Assembly: GCF_900324465.2 (NCBI RefSeq)
Contig: NC_046623.1
Location: forward strand, 14,847,721 to 14,911,720
Length of the DNA stretch: 64,000 nt
From: Anabas testudineus
Taxonomy: Eukaryota > Chordata > Actinopteri > Anabantiformes > Anabantidae
Reading direction: 5' to 3'
The position numbers were made by a program, and so were the translations under genes. The notes under the pieces were generated by a model, which ran no database searches, was not told the origin of the DNA, and worked only from the letters and a program-made list of their open reading frames with translations. This document shows, in pieces, positions 52,187 to 64,000 of this stretch (position 1 is its first letter; every line of letters starts with the position of its first letter).

Positions 52187-53275
52187 ACAGGCCTGAAGTG
52201 GCGTCAAGAAAGAAATAGATTTGGAAAGTTGAAGTTTGAAAAGGTTTGTTGTATGTATGTTGTAGTTTTTTGTTGTTGTTGTTGTCTGAAATCACAGGGG
52301 GATTCCCACAAAAAAGACTCCGAGATGAAGGCGTGTGTACTTTCTGCTTTGCTTTTGGTTGACATGACAACTTCCCCAGTAAAAGATTTAACTTCATTTG
52401 GTTGAAACAGTAAACTGTGTCACCCTGGGTACATGTAGTACTTTTGTCCTTGTACTACTACACCCTCTGTGACATTATGAGAATCAAAAAAATACCCTAT
52501 GTGCCAGGTTCTGTTATCCTGCTGTTGTTCGTCTCGTATCACATTTCTTTGAAACTTTAGTTTAAATGCTGAGCGTCATTTCACTGACAATGACCAGGTA
52601 GAACCAGCTCTCATTTTACATGGATTTGGTTGCGTGATTGTGCAGTGTGTGAGTGTGTGCGTGCACGTCTGTGTGTGTTTTGCATGTAATATTTGCTTAG
52701 GAGAGTTTCTGCTGAGACTGAAACTAAAGATGGTTCCATGATGTGGCCACAGGTCAAAGCAAATGTTCTTCCCCCAGGAAGGTTTCAGTCAGCACATTAT
52801 GTCTGACCTCTTATACGTCCATGTTTTTATGTTTATTTTATATTTCTGTATTACAATTTTGTAATGTATTTTAAATTTGTGTCTGTCTTTTAAATAGATT
52901 TGTATTAGGTCTTTGTTTCTTTTCTTTTTTTATATTTCTTTTTGTGTAATTTGAAAATGTAAGCACTGGCCCTTATGGTCATCTGTGTGTCAAACAAGGA
53001 ACTAAAGGATTAATTAGTGTGTGTATGTGTTTTAAACACCCTGAGGTAACATGACGTGGCTGTAAGAAGTTTCTTTCCATGCAGGACATGTTTTGTATCC
53101 ATAAAGGAAACATTTCACTTAAACATGTGTATTTCTTTTAAAATCAATGATGTGTTTAATCTCTTTTTTTTTACTTTGTCCCAAGATCTAAATCATAAAA
53201 ATGCTTCATTAAATATTTTACAGTTGTACTTGAATTATACATTTTGAATATTTCAATAAAAGTCATATTAAGTGG
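52187..53275 (+). terminator. cldn3 3' UTR with poly(A) signal
   Basis: A long 3' UTR with a short (TTG)n run at about 52270 and T-rich tracts. It ends with AATAAAAG (AATAAA at 53255-53260). Confidence 0.6.
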
Positions 53276-56200
53276 TTTTTTTCGTGTTTACTCAAGAAAG
53301 ACAGTTCAACCCTTTTCAGGTCAGTTAACAAACACATCACAGTGCAAAACCAACAAGGACCAAACAGTTAAGAGGACTTAACAAGGGGCTGGGCTCTGAG
53401 ACATACTGTTTAGTCAGGGCTGAGTTAGGTTCAGCCAGTATCACCCAGTGTTTAAGGTGGGGACTGTAAGATTTGTTCAGCTTTATGAACCTGTCATGGA
53501 GGAAAATGTTTGCCTGTTGGCTACATTATGAAAGAAGGGAAGGAAACAGATCCACACACAAAGTCATCGCTGCAGCTCCAGTGACGAGTTATAAGGAAGT
53601 TAAAATAAAAAGCTGGGAGTAGACTGAAAAACATGTGTAATGTTTAAACACAGTGTTCTGTGTGATGCAGTAAATCCAGCTGACATGTGTGTGGGGATTT
53701 AAATACATTCTCCACTCTCTACATTTCACTGGTTAGATGCTTTATATTATCAGAGTATATTCACTCAACTACTGTACTGAAATTTGGAGGCATATTACTT
53801 GAGCATTTTCATTTTATCCTTCTCAACTACACAGAAATAAATATTTCACTATTTACTACAGTGAAAAACTTTAGTTACTCTTAATTAATACAAAAGAAAA
53901 ACTACAATCAGCTAATGTGGAGGAGCCTTGTTTGTTCACTTTATAAACAGAAAACAGTTCAGTAGTGGTGAAATTATTTTGTTTTTGATGCACGGATTTT
54001 TTATTTATGTCATATTTTCTAACCAGTCAGAGAATTTCAGTGATTTCTGTTTGATTAGTAGTTGTTTTGTTTTGTTTGTTTGAATTTTCTCGTTTATTGT
54101 AATTTGATCATAATAAAGACCTAAAAAACTGGGCTGAGAATCATGAATAGCAGCAGATGGTGGAAGACCACAGACTGGTTTCGAGTTTCACGAACCTGTT
54201 CTTTTAAGTTGTGTATTGCAGTTTTAAATTTCAGGGCATGTACTTAATACTTCAACTGGAGTTGACTTAGACTCCACTTAGATCGCACATCTGATCTGAA
54301 ACTGATTTACTTGGCTAGTCAAATGTAATCTTTCGTAATAGTAGTAGTAATATAATACAAAACACATACTGTGAGTAATAAATACACAGAATTGAAATGT
54401 CATCTTGTTGTGTAGAGAAAGGGGGATCAGTATGAGGCTGTAGCAGGTCACAGCATTTTACAGCCTTATCTGAAGAAAATATATAGAACCAAAGGTGCAC
54501 ACACCTTTCCATACACTGTAATCTCAAAAGACCATTATTAAAGTGGGTCAGTGAGTGGAGTTTGACCAATTTAGAGGAAATAATCTGTGTATCAGTCATC
54601 TTTTAATTAGCACAATCTATTATAATAAGGGAATAAATAGTGTAATTGCTGTTCAGTGGTGAAGTTTGTGATCATAAAAAGTAAGTTTCACTGGTCACAC
54701 CTTGCAGCCGTTCAGTGGTGCTGTCTTTGATGTTTAGTCATTACATAGAAAACTGGTTTTTATGTCAGTTCCTTAGAATCACAAAGAAAGAAGTTGTTTA
54801 AAGGTGTTTTCACCCACATCACCATGTCACGTAACGCTTTGTTTGGACCGCCATTTTGTATGTGTTGGTCAGCAGATTGTAGTGAATGTTATACTGCTCT
54901 TATTTGGCCTCTGGTTCTTGTTTTCAGCTGTTTTTTTTTTTTTGTGCAGCTTCATTGAACAACATCATAAGTGGTGGGAGATGGCGACAAACAGAACAGA
55001 CTGGAATCTAACATTAATGCTTGTTCGGTAACAGATTTGATTCACTCCAGCTACATTTATAAACATAAAAGAAAATTAATAAAGTCTAATGTATGTGTGG
55101 AGGAATATTTAAGGTTGAAGTTGTACAAACATCCCAGAAATCAGATCTTATAGATGCTGCACAGAAAAAAAAAAGTTAGAAAAGTTAGAACCGTCCAACA
55201 AACAGTTCTGCAGAAGCATTCAGTGCAAAGTCAGTGTAACAAGCATTTGTAAAGTAAATATAGAGAACAGAGAAGAGAAAAGGTGCAATATACAAAAGAA
55301 ATCTGTCACATAGATTGTACAGGCGCGACTAATAAAGTGACCAGTGAGCGTAAATCACATGCAAAGGATGGAGAACTAGAGCAGCATGACAGTGAACAAG
55401 AAGAAAAGTCAAAACAATTATAAGACAAAGCCATAAAGAGAAAAGGGACATTTTTACATTAAACAGCCTAAATGTCACTGACGGCACATTTGAATGTCAA
55501 CTTCTCGTTTCCTGCAGGAACATATGAAGTTGACACATTTCTCACAAACACGATGATGAGCAAAGGCCAAAGTCCGGCTGGTTCCTCACAGAGATACTAG
55601 AAGATATGATCCCAGGTTATCGTTGAATTTTTTTAACCTCATACACTGATGGACTGTAAAGGTGTAAAAAACAGATAAACAATCTGTTGCAAACACTCAT
55701 GAGTCAATAGATTCTGACATATAATCATCGATAATGAGCTTATGGGACTCAGACGAGACCACATATAGGTATTACTTCATGAGGTGCAAGAATTTATTAA
55801 GGAGATGAGTGATAAAACAATAAAAACGCTAAATTTGTTCATGTCCATGTACATATGATTCTCAACTTAAAATCATAGGAAGACAGTGGAAAATCTATGA
55901 AATTGCCCTTTAAGAAAGAAATATTGAGGGTTTTTTGTTGTGTTGAATTCACAACCAGGTGTTTTTTGCATTTAAATGTGCACATGGTTGCTTTAGTGCT
56001 CTGTTTGTCTGCTGACTACAAACACGCCTGTGACATGATTGACTGGGACATCTGTGCGGTATTTGGGGACCGTTTTTAACAAGTGTTAGCAACAAGGACT
56101 GCAGTTTGTTGACAGTATGAACTGATTTCTGTGAGGAACAGAAACGTCTCATTTCTGACAGCTGCTGAAAGTAGATCATTGTTCTCTCCTCCTGCTGTCA

Positions 56201-58430
56201 TCGGGGAGCTTTGGGCTCTGTTTTATGACTTAATGGTGGTAAATACAGATAAACAGGAGAATGACAGTTAGAATTGTGAAATAGTAAATCAGAAACTTAT
56301 TAGTTGGAGGTATAGTGTAAAATCATTATTATATATTAGTGGGAAAACAAACTGACTAAGGTTTCTCTTAGAATTTTCTCTTATTACTAGAAATCTAAGA
56401 AAACATGTGATGTGGGTAAAAGTTTACACACAGTCGCTGATGCAGCTGCAGAGGAAGCAGAAGTCTCTGAAGCAGAAGTTAAGGTTTCTTGTTTGGTAAA
56501 TCAGCAGAGGTTTTATTGATATATTCAGTGTCAGCATTGTTGTGGCTTTCCAAACACATTACTTAATTTATTTTTGTTCACTTTTGAGGCAGAGGTGGTG
56601 ATTGATGAAATCTGCATGACACACTGTTTCAATGTCATCACACTTTTAGTTTTTTATGAGCAACTTTTTTCATCTTTATTTTGGTCTAAAAGGTTCTTAA
56701 TATGTCTGAGACAATGGCCTTTCCACAGGTAGTTCACCTGTCAGTGAAGGCAACACATCATGACCTAACACTGTCTACAAACAACACATCAAACCTGACA
56801 CTTCCGATAAATAATATGTTTACTTTCTAATGATAACCCTGGCTCATGTCCTTTACAGCAACTAAACCATTCTACCCAGGGCATCAAAATTCATCCACGG
56901 TCTAACCCTTGGCATCACCATTTTGTTAAAAAGTAAGAAAAACCTAAAATCCATCATTTAATGCCTGATAGTTTTGCATTAACCTATTTGCCTCCTACTC
57001 TCCTGCAGTTTTAAATGAATGTGAATTGTTATCTTTTTAATTGTGAGGGGGGGAAATTGGTATTGAGGTACAATAGGTGCAAATAGTTTCCACACTTAAA
57101 GCTGTGACAGTTGAAGACTATTGTTGGAACATGGTGCCGGCAGTGCTGCAGAACTGGAATAAAAACATGACAATAAATCTGCCATTTCCTTTTTCTTCCT
57201 TCTGTTGGGTCTTGACTATGCGCTCCCCTGGGCCTCTGTCTCATGCCATCACTATGGTGACAACTCACAGCGTGCTTTGTCTCAGCGGACTTGTCTCCAA
57301 TAGCAATGAATGTTTGGCAGCGCAGCAAAGGGAGGCCAGGCCGCCCAAACCCACAGACTGATGGTTTGTTTTTATGTCCATGTACATGACAGGAGCCACA
57401 TACGTACGTATAGGGACAAAAAACAAGTGCCTCAGCATGATATTTTAAAATGACTTAAACAGTAGTGTAGGTGCAACAAGTAGAGAAAAAAATCATAATC
57501 CTCCAAAATGTAATAATGAGGTGCTGAAACGAGCAAAATGAATCACTGGAAATCCAAAACAAATAAGTGGTAGCAAAGAATGGCAACAGAAGAAGTGCAA
57601 TGTAAATACATATCTAAATGATCCTACAATACAATAATTAATCTGGTCAATCAACAGCTTACAGTGTTGTTCTTCATGGTAACACTGCAGCACCACCTAT
57701 TGGTTCAGTCTAGCATTGTACTTCTGGTTGCTGCTTGGTTTTATTCAAACTCTTCACAGGCTTCCAGTTCCCCAGTGGTGGAGTTGGACATTCACTCAAG
57801 TGCAGAGCTTCAGTACAACTTTTACAGTTCTCACCTTGCTGCCTTTATGAATCAACTACAACTACTTGATCCCTGTAGTTGGGCCTAGTAGTTACTTTGC
57901 AGACTGGAAATATATCATCTAAAATATGATCAACTAGACCTTTTAATATTGATGATGAATAAAATAGTAATGGGAGGAATTAGTGTATAAAATGCATACA
58001 TTAACATACCTCCACCTTTCTAAAGTAGAACATGACACTGCATCAATTATTATAATAAATAATATGCATTATTCTGAAATGCATTCTAACTAATAGTTTG
58101 ACTTTGGTAGCTTTAAGTATATTTTTTATTTTATACCAACACGGAATCTTATAACTAAAGTTTTATGCGTTCAAAAACGTTATTTATATATAGTACTTCT
58201 TCATTAAATACTACATTCAACATAAATGTTTTCCATACTCATCTTTTCAGTTGTGTTGTAGATGTAGACTCCACCGTCGCCGCCATATTGGTCCAGGCAA
58301 GACTGTGAGCCTGTAAACAAATATAAAAAAGGAGAAAAGCTGCGGTTTTTCTTATTAAAACCAAATGCACAGTTTGCATTTCTCACATTTCATGTCTGTG
58401 ACCTGTTTTCCCCTCTGCAGGTAAATCTCA
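53276..58430. other. intergenic between cldn3 and abhd11
   Basis: A 5.2-kb AT-rich gap with no gene seen. A locally GC-richer, lower-repeat island at 57100-57360 and a CTCF-like site at 57687-57703 (minus) are the only distinct features noted. Confidence 0.4.
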
Positions 58431-58607
58431 CGGAGCCTGACAGACCACACTCAGGGTTCAGAGGGTGCACCCCTGCGTCTGACGTCATGACGCAGCATCA
58501 GCTGTTGACAGCTCCATTCAATCCGACCTCCGGGGCGCCGCTGTCTCTGGTTCGTCTGAGAATCACACGCTGTTCGTCCGCCGTCCGGTGACCGAGCATA
58601 TGCTGCC
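58430..58607 (+). promoter_or_regulatory. abhd11 CpG-rich promoter and 5' UTR
   Basis: CpG density rises sharply from about 58430 to 58740 around the first exon, with no TATA box, as expected of a housekeeping promoter. A YY1-type motif (ATGGCGGC on the minus strand) lies just upstream at about 58278-58285. Confidence 0.55.
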
Positions 58608-61600
58608 ATGAGTGCGTTGTGTCGCCTCGTCCACAGAGGACTGTCGTGTCGTTTATTCCCCGGACAGCTGGATGTGTGCCGGGTGGCTCCCCCGGTCCGC
58701 AGCGCCAGCTCATCCAGGTAACGTTGCTAGCTCCCCGGCTAACTGATGCCCTCTGTGTCCGAGCTGGAGGGTGGTGCTGCTGCGATGGCTGCACTTGACA
58801 GCCCGGTGTTTCTCGGTTGTTTAACCGCTGGAAACGTGTAACTGTGTCGTGTCGCTGCGTCTTGACTCGATATTAACTTTGCACAGCTGCATAAATGACA
58901 TTCAGATGTGTGGTTAGCAGGATTAACCTGCTGCTGCTGCTGCTGCTGCTGCTGCGGAGCTATTTTTACAGACGTGAAAAGGATTTTGGAACATGCTCTG
59001 GTCTCTCTGTAGCTAAATAAAGCAGAATACTTGTCATACACAGATTATATATTAGCTGAATGCTAAGTCAGTCATAGCCAGGGCCGGAAAAACCTGCTGC
59101 AGGACCCAGGGGCCAATATTTGCTAATGGGGCCCCCGGGGACACCCATACATGACAGCTTGTTATTTACCTAGTTTCACTTTGTACTAACCATTATTGAA
59201 GAGCGGAAACAATCATGTGATGGAAAATAATATCAATACATTTTTACTTATTTTATTATAATAAAAAATTAATAGTCAACAAAAAAGAAACAAAACCCAG
59301 GCTTCAGACGATAATGATAATTTACACTGAATGAACTATGTCTTGCCCATGTTTTTCTGTGTTGATTACTTTACCAACATTAAAAAAATTAATTAAAACA
59401 ATTTAATAAAATACAGTTCACAAGGTGGAGAATGGAGGAGCCATCTTAGTTCATTTATCTTCAGTGTTGCATATTACTAACACATTTGTGACCCATCAGA
59501 TTATGTAGTTACTGATTTAGTAGTTATGTAATTACTGATTTAGTAACTACATAACAACTTTAGAGAGGAAGTGTTTGATTTTTTATATCAGGCTATATCA
59601 GAGATGTGCCTAATAATATGTTTTAATCAAGGAGAAAGATTATTAGAATAATGTCAGTGTTAGATTTATTACATTCATTGTGATGCACCTAAAAACAGAC
59701 TGAGTGTATATTATGTAAATAACATGATATAATATTGACACTAAATAAATTTGCAAGTATTTATGTATGACATGCAATTGAATAGGTTGGATTTTTGGTT
59801 GAGCAAAGTTTTATTTTCACTACTGTGTCCTGTTGGATGGAATAAAGAACTAATTGGGGAAATATTCATATACATTAATAAAGAATATAATATAAAGAAT
59901 AAACGTCAACTCAAATGTTTTTAGTTCAAATATTACTCTCACAATGCGTCTGTTCCGGTTTTGTTACCTAAGGTTTTACCAGCAGGTGGAAGCAAAACAT
60001 TTCTATCCAAATAAGTCACAAATCACTGAACGATGCTGCTTCCACCTTCTTCTAGTTTAATATTTTAATAACAATAAGATGACCTGAACTCTTTTTTCCT
60101 GAGAGTCTGTGAATCAGTGTGTTGTACTTCTTAGATTTATTACTGTTCCTGTCTAAGCAGCGAGATCATTTCCATTTCCAGTGTTGTCAGTAAGATACTA
60201 ACGATTCATTATTATTGTTTTTTTCCCAGCCCAGTCAACTTGACCTATGATGTCTTCGATGGGAAGGGAGAGAGCACTCCCCTGGTGTTTCTCCATGGGC
60301 TTTTTGGCAGCAAATCTAATTTCCACTCAATAGCCAAGTCCTTGGTGCAGCGCACAGGTCGAAAGGTAATGCAGTGATGAAGACATCACACTTTTCTGTT
60401 GTTACGCCAAAAACATCTTTAATTGTTTGAGTCAGTGCTCAGTCTAGTGTAGAAAAGCATGCGTGGGAACTTATAATCAACCAGTGTGCCTTCGGTCATG
60501 TGATACGACTCAGCAGTCTGCTCTGTTGTAACAAACACTGATAGATAATCTGTTATTTAGCTTCTTTGAGGAAACCCATCACCTCATGTGCACAGTGCAG
60601 CCTTTGTTTGTGTTGTCGCTCCTTTGAGCTGTAGCCAGAGTAAAGGATACAGCTGACAGAAAAAGTTTTTTGTTTCAGCTCTGTTGGCTCTTTACCCCCG
60701 TTCCAAGTTTCCTGACTGTCCTTTGTCCAGTTAGGTGTTGACTGTAGATGCCCGTAACCATGGAAACAGCCCTCACAGCTCGGCGCTGACCTACGAAGCG
60801 ATGAGCGGGGATTTGAAACACCTCCTCGCCCAGCTACACATTGAAAAGTGCATCCTCATCGGTCACAGCATGGGAGGGAAGACAGCCATGACGACGGCTC
60901 TGACACAGGTGAGCAGTCGAGAAATGTCACCATGAATTTAACATGTCACCCGACCTTTCACTGCACATTCATACCTACCTAACAGTCGCCATTTTGTCTT
61001 CAGCCTGGTTTAGTAGAGAGGTTGGTGGTAGTCGACATCAGTCCAGCTCAGACCACCGCTCGCACCAACTTTCGCTATTACATCCAGGCCATGCAGGACA
61101 TGAAGATCTCCAGTGACATCCCACGCTCCACTGCCAGGAGGATGGCTGAGGATCAGCTGCGTAGTTTGGTCAAGGTCAGACTCCGTATTGGTTTATAACA
61201 ACTTAATATATTATTTAGGTGTCAGCTGTTCTTCAGTGAACAAGTGTATTATTCCTGTCGAGTACTTTTCTGTGTCTGGTATTTAGTTCTGCATTTCTCG
61301 GTTTTTCTCTACCATCCTGAGGGAAGTACTCTTTAGCTCCTAAATGCGTCTTGTTCGCTAGTTAGTGTCCGTGTCTCTACTGTTTGATGCTGAGGGAGGT
61401 CAGCTGCCTACCTTATACGGACAGTGGTAAATTTAGCGACCGTGAAGCAGAATTGATGAGCAGGAAGTTGTGAAAAAGTGTGAAGTGACATTCTTGTCTT
61501 TTTCAGGAGCACTCTGTGCGTCAGTTTCTGCTGACTAATCTGGTGGAACAGAACGGACACTACGCCTGGAGGGTAAACTTGGAGGCCATCTCGGCACATC

Positions 61601-61932
61601 TTGATGACATCATGAGTTTTCCCAACTTTAACACAGTCTTTGAGGGACCTACGCTGTTCTTGGGTGGAGCAAGTTCTGCTTACATCAGGTATTAAGTCAC
61701 CTTCATTATGATTTTTTAAAGCTGCAGATCTGTCTAATATTGAAGAATTCATCGCATTTCTCTGTGTTTGGCTGATGCTCTTCACTCCTGATCCAGCTCC
61801 GAAGATTACCCAGAAATCCAGAGGCTGTTCCCAAGCGCTGACATCCAGTACATCCCAGACGCCAGCCACTGGATCCACGCAGATAAACCCTTAGATTTCA
61901 TCAGCTCCATCATCTCATTCCTTCAGTCGTAG
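58608..61932 (+). CDS. abhd11: alpha/beta hydrolase domain-containing protein 11
   Basis: A mitochondrial serine hydrolase that in mammals supports the oxoglutarate dehydrogenase complex. Exons 58608-58717, 60230-60365, 60735-60908, 61004-61174, 61507-61688 and 61797-61932 sum to 909 nt (302 aa), all in frame. The first 37 residues are Arg/Ser-rich without acidic clusters, fitting a mitochondrial presequence. FLHGLFGS (about 57-64) is the oxyanion region, and VLTVDARNHGNSPHS begins exon 3. GHSMGG places the nucleophile at Ser127. DASHWIHADKP puts the catalytic His at 282. Upstream ATG at 58600 is followed at once by a stop. In human the gene also neighbours CLDN3, CLDN4 and METTL27. Poly(A) candidates are at 63197-63202 and 63845-63850. 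Confidence 0.95.
58928..58954 (+). repeat. (CTG)9 run in abhd11 intron 1
   Basis: Nine uninterrupted CTG triplets shortly after the first exon. Non-coding here. Confidence 0.95.
59080..59135. other. possible interspersed repeat relic in abhd11 intron 1
   Basis: A short GC-rich piece ('agggccggaaaa...cccaggggcc...ggggcccccggggacac') in AT-rich surroundings resembles a degenerate DNA-transposon or SINE edge, but no terminal repeats or coding were seen. Confidence 0.25.
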
Positions 61933-64000
61933 CTGCCTCCAGTCTTCACCTCAGAACTTTTTTTTATGCTCAGCGTTTGAGTGTCCGCTCACCACAAAAT
62001 GAAGGTGAGAGTTCAGCAGCTTCAGCAAGAACTAATGGAGTCAATAATGATGCTAATTTTTGCTAACACGGGACCAAACTCCTCCTTCTACAGCAGTCAG
62101 TTCTACCTTTTAACAGTGTCATATTTAGTGTAGTGTGTTGGTGAGCTTTTATTTTGTTTAGTCTCTCTGCCAGACAGGTAGTGTAACTAGATTGGCTGGT
62201 GTGCAGGTGTGTTTTCAAGGATTTTTAGATCAGTAGCAAGACAATAGTAAAGAAAATATCTCCAATTTAACATAACGGGCTGTTTTGGAGGTGTACTAAT
62301 CCAAAGAGTATCTCATTTGCACACTGCTTTCTTTATGTTGATGCATTTATGCCAGTAGAATAGAAAAGTGGCTTTATGCCAAGTACAATCTGGGACTGTG
62401 GAAGTGGACCAGCAGTAAGATGGTTGGATTTGAAAGTCCTGACAGCACTGGAATGAAACAAAGTTGAATGTGAAAAGCAACAACAGTTTCTCCGCACAAG
62501 GGGGGGTGGGGTTTGGTATCACGAGTGACGAGGTTTCAGCTCTGCAGAGAGGCTTTAACGTGTGCAGATGGTTTGTTGTGAGAACTTGATCATGGTGATA
62601 TATTCAGTATTCTGGTCTGGACGTTTCATTTTCACATCCTGCTGAGGATTTGCAGGCCGGTTTCTCTGTCACAGCTCGAGGCTACGGAAAGCGCTGATTA
62701 TATTTTTATGTCAACATAATCATCTGTGAAAACCAAGCAGAGACATGCAAATTGGAGGATTGTCACAATCTGTTTCCTGAATATCTCAGGCTACAACTGA
62801 TATGTAACTTACTATACTCTTATACTACTCTTCTGTCTGTCTGGCAATAAGCCGTGGTAATGTTGTCGTGTCTTAGTATTTGGTCAGTCCAACCAGTGTT
62901 TTGATGAAACATGTTTAACGATTTATTATCTGTATCTCACTTATCTTTACAACTAAGGCGCAAGTCTATATGGGTATCTCACAAATATATGCTGCAACAA
63001 TGTACATTATTTAATTGTAAAAGTATTAACGTCATTTCTGTTTCCTTCGGTTTGAACAGTACGGTCCAGTAGTGAAACTGCCATGAGTGTGAATATTAAG
63101 CAGGGTGTTGTAAATTTGTATGTGCCTCTTTTGTCAAGAGCTCCTTTTACATTTCTAAAACTTGACTAAAACAAAAAGAAACTTCTATTCTACAGTAATA
63201 AATAGCAGACTTTAGATTGGCAGCTGGGTTGCCAGTTCTGTGGGAATATTCCAACAAGGAAGCTTAACAGCCGTGTCCCTTCACAACGCTAGATGTTGAC
63301 TGAAATCAGTGTTTTATGTTCATTAGATGTGAATAGAAAAGTATAACAGTCTTTAAATTATTAGTTTATTTAAATCTAATTATTTAATTGTTTTTATAAA
63401 GCTCCAGTGAGAGAGAGTGTGGAGACAAACCCCTTCGCCCTCCTCAACCACAGGACACGCGTCTTGTTGCACAAAATGAAGGGATTGTTGAGGGGGGGGT
63501 CGGGGAGGTTGAGTAGTACTGACATTTGAATGCAGATCCATCTTCAGCAGTGGGGCAAGAGTTTGTCAAAAGGAGAGCTCTGTGTTAACAATATGGAGAA
63601 GTGAATTAATTCAATGACATTGAAAAGGTTGAAGACTAATGGTGTGTTCAGGATTGTATATGTTTCACTATGAGCATGACTTTTCTCTTGTCATCCGGTG
63701 TGAATTTGCTGTACTGTGTGTGTCTCATGTTGCCACAGTGGTGGCGCTCACTCTAGATAATGACAAATATACATTTAAAATGAGTGCAAGAGGCATCTAG
63801 GAGTGGATTATATATTATTGAAGATGTACAAACTGATATTATACAATAAATAGGAAAAAATCGGCTACAAGTTCAATGTTTGTTCTTTTGAATATTGAAA
63901 AAGTAAAGTTCAGACGACAGATAGAAAGATGTGGTGACTGTCACTGCAGCGTGACTCGTGCAAAAGCTCCTTCAGATCTTCTTCTAGGAAATTCATTTAT
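61933..64000 (+). terminator. abhd11 3' UTR and downstream DNA
   Basis: No further gene was seen up to the window end. AATAAA motifs at 63197-63202 and 63845-63850 are possible cleavage signals; the second would give a 3' UTR near 1.9 kb. Confidence 0.45.

Noticed and set aside
58255-58299. Small gene starting ATGGCGGCG on the minus strand
   Set aside because: The frame closes after 15 codons and no donor or further exon was found; kept only as a possible antisense start.

Overview
The window reads as nuclear DNA of a ray-finned fish, probably an acanthomorph. Introns are short with clean GT-AG borders, intergenic DNA is AT-rich, there are small fish-type repeat relics, and one segment is packed with thirteen single-exon claudin genes, the kind of claudin expansion known from teleosts. 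The gene set mettl27, claudin-3/4-type genes and abhd11 is the same set found in the human Williams-Beuren region (METTL27/CLDN4/CLDN3/ABHD11), so this is the teleost counterpart of that block. All calls come from reading the sequence; no database was searched.

Layout: (1) 2.0-7.7 kb, minus strand: a complete merlin gene (nf2 family, probably nf2b) with 16 coding exons. It carries a 64-residue glutamine/methionine tract in its C-terminal region. (2) 11.0-13.1 kb, minus strand: a four-exon ADP/ATP-carrier-type SLC25 gene that is intact but has changed three residues normally fixed in this family (Lys23 to Glu, Tyr191 to Ser, and the third Arg of RRRMMM to Cys). (3) 15.3-16.8 kb, plus strand: mettl27, a methyltransferase. 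(4) 18.0-52.2 kb: the claudin cluster. From left to right there are nine genes on the minus strand or in close tandem, with one plus-strand gene at 36.8 kb, two more minus-strand genes, and two plus-strand genes ending with a clear claudin-3. (5) 58.6-61.9 kb, plus strand: abhd11, a mitochondrial alpha/beta hydrolase.

The claudin cluster shows birth, divergence and decay side by side. Two fresh tandem copies (18.06 and 19.65 kb) are almost identical in membrane segments and tail but very different in both extracellular loops. A second tandem pair (31.6 and 33.3 kb), with a near relative at 35.3 kb, contains one member whose TATA-like box, poly(A) signal, second loop, fourth membrane helix and C-terminal PDZ motif have all been altered; an 80-bp relic of a further claudin lies beside it. 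Several cluster members have lost the C-terminal -YV motif that normally docks claudins to ZO proteins. One has a 141-residue tail and one has almost none.

Functionally, the claudins would form or tune paracellular tight-junction barriers and channels in epithelia. The flanking merlin (cell-cortex growth control), carrier, methyltransferase and hydrolase genes are conserved neighbours rather than parts of one pathway. I found no retroviral or other virus-like element, no tRNA or rRNA gene, and no wholly new multi-gene system. The most unusual items are the altered ADP/ATP carrier, the loop-diversified claudin twins, the decaying claudin with its relic, and the Q/M tract in merlin.
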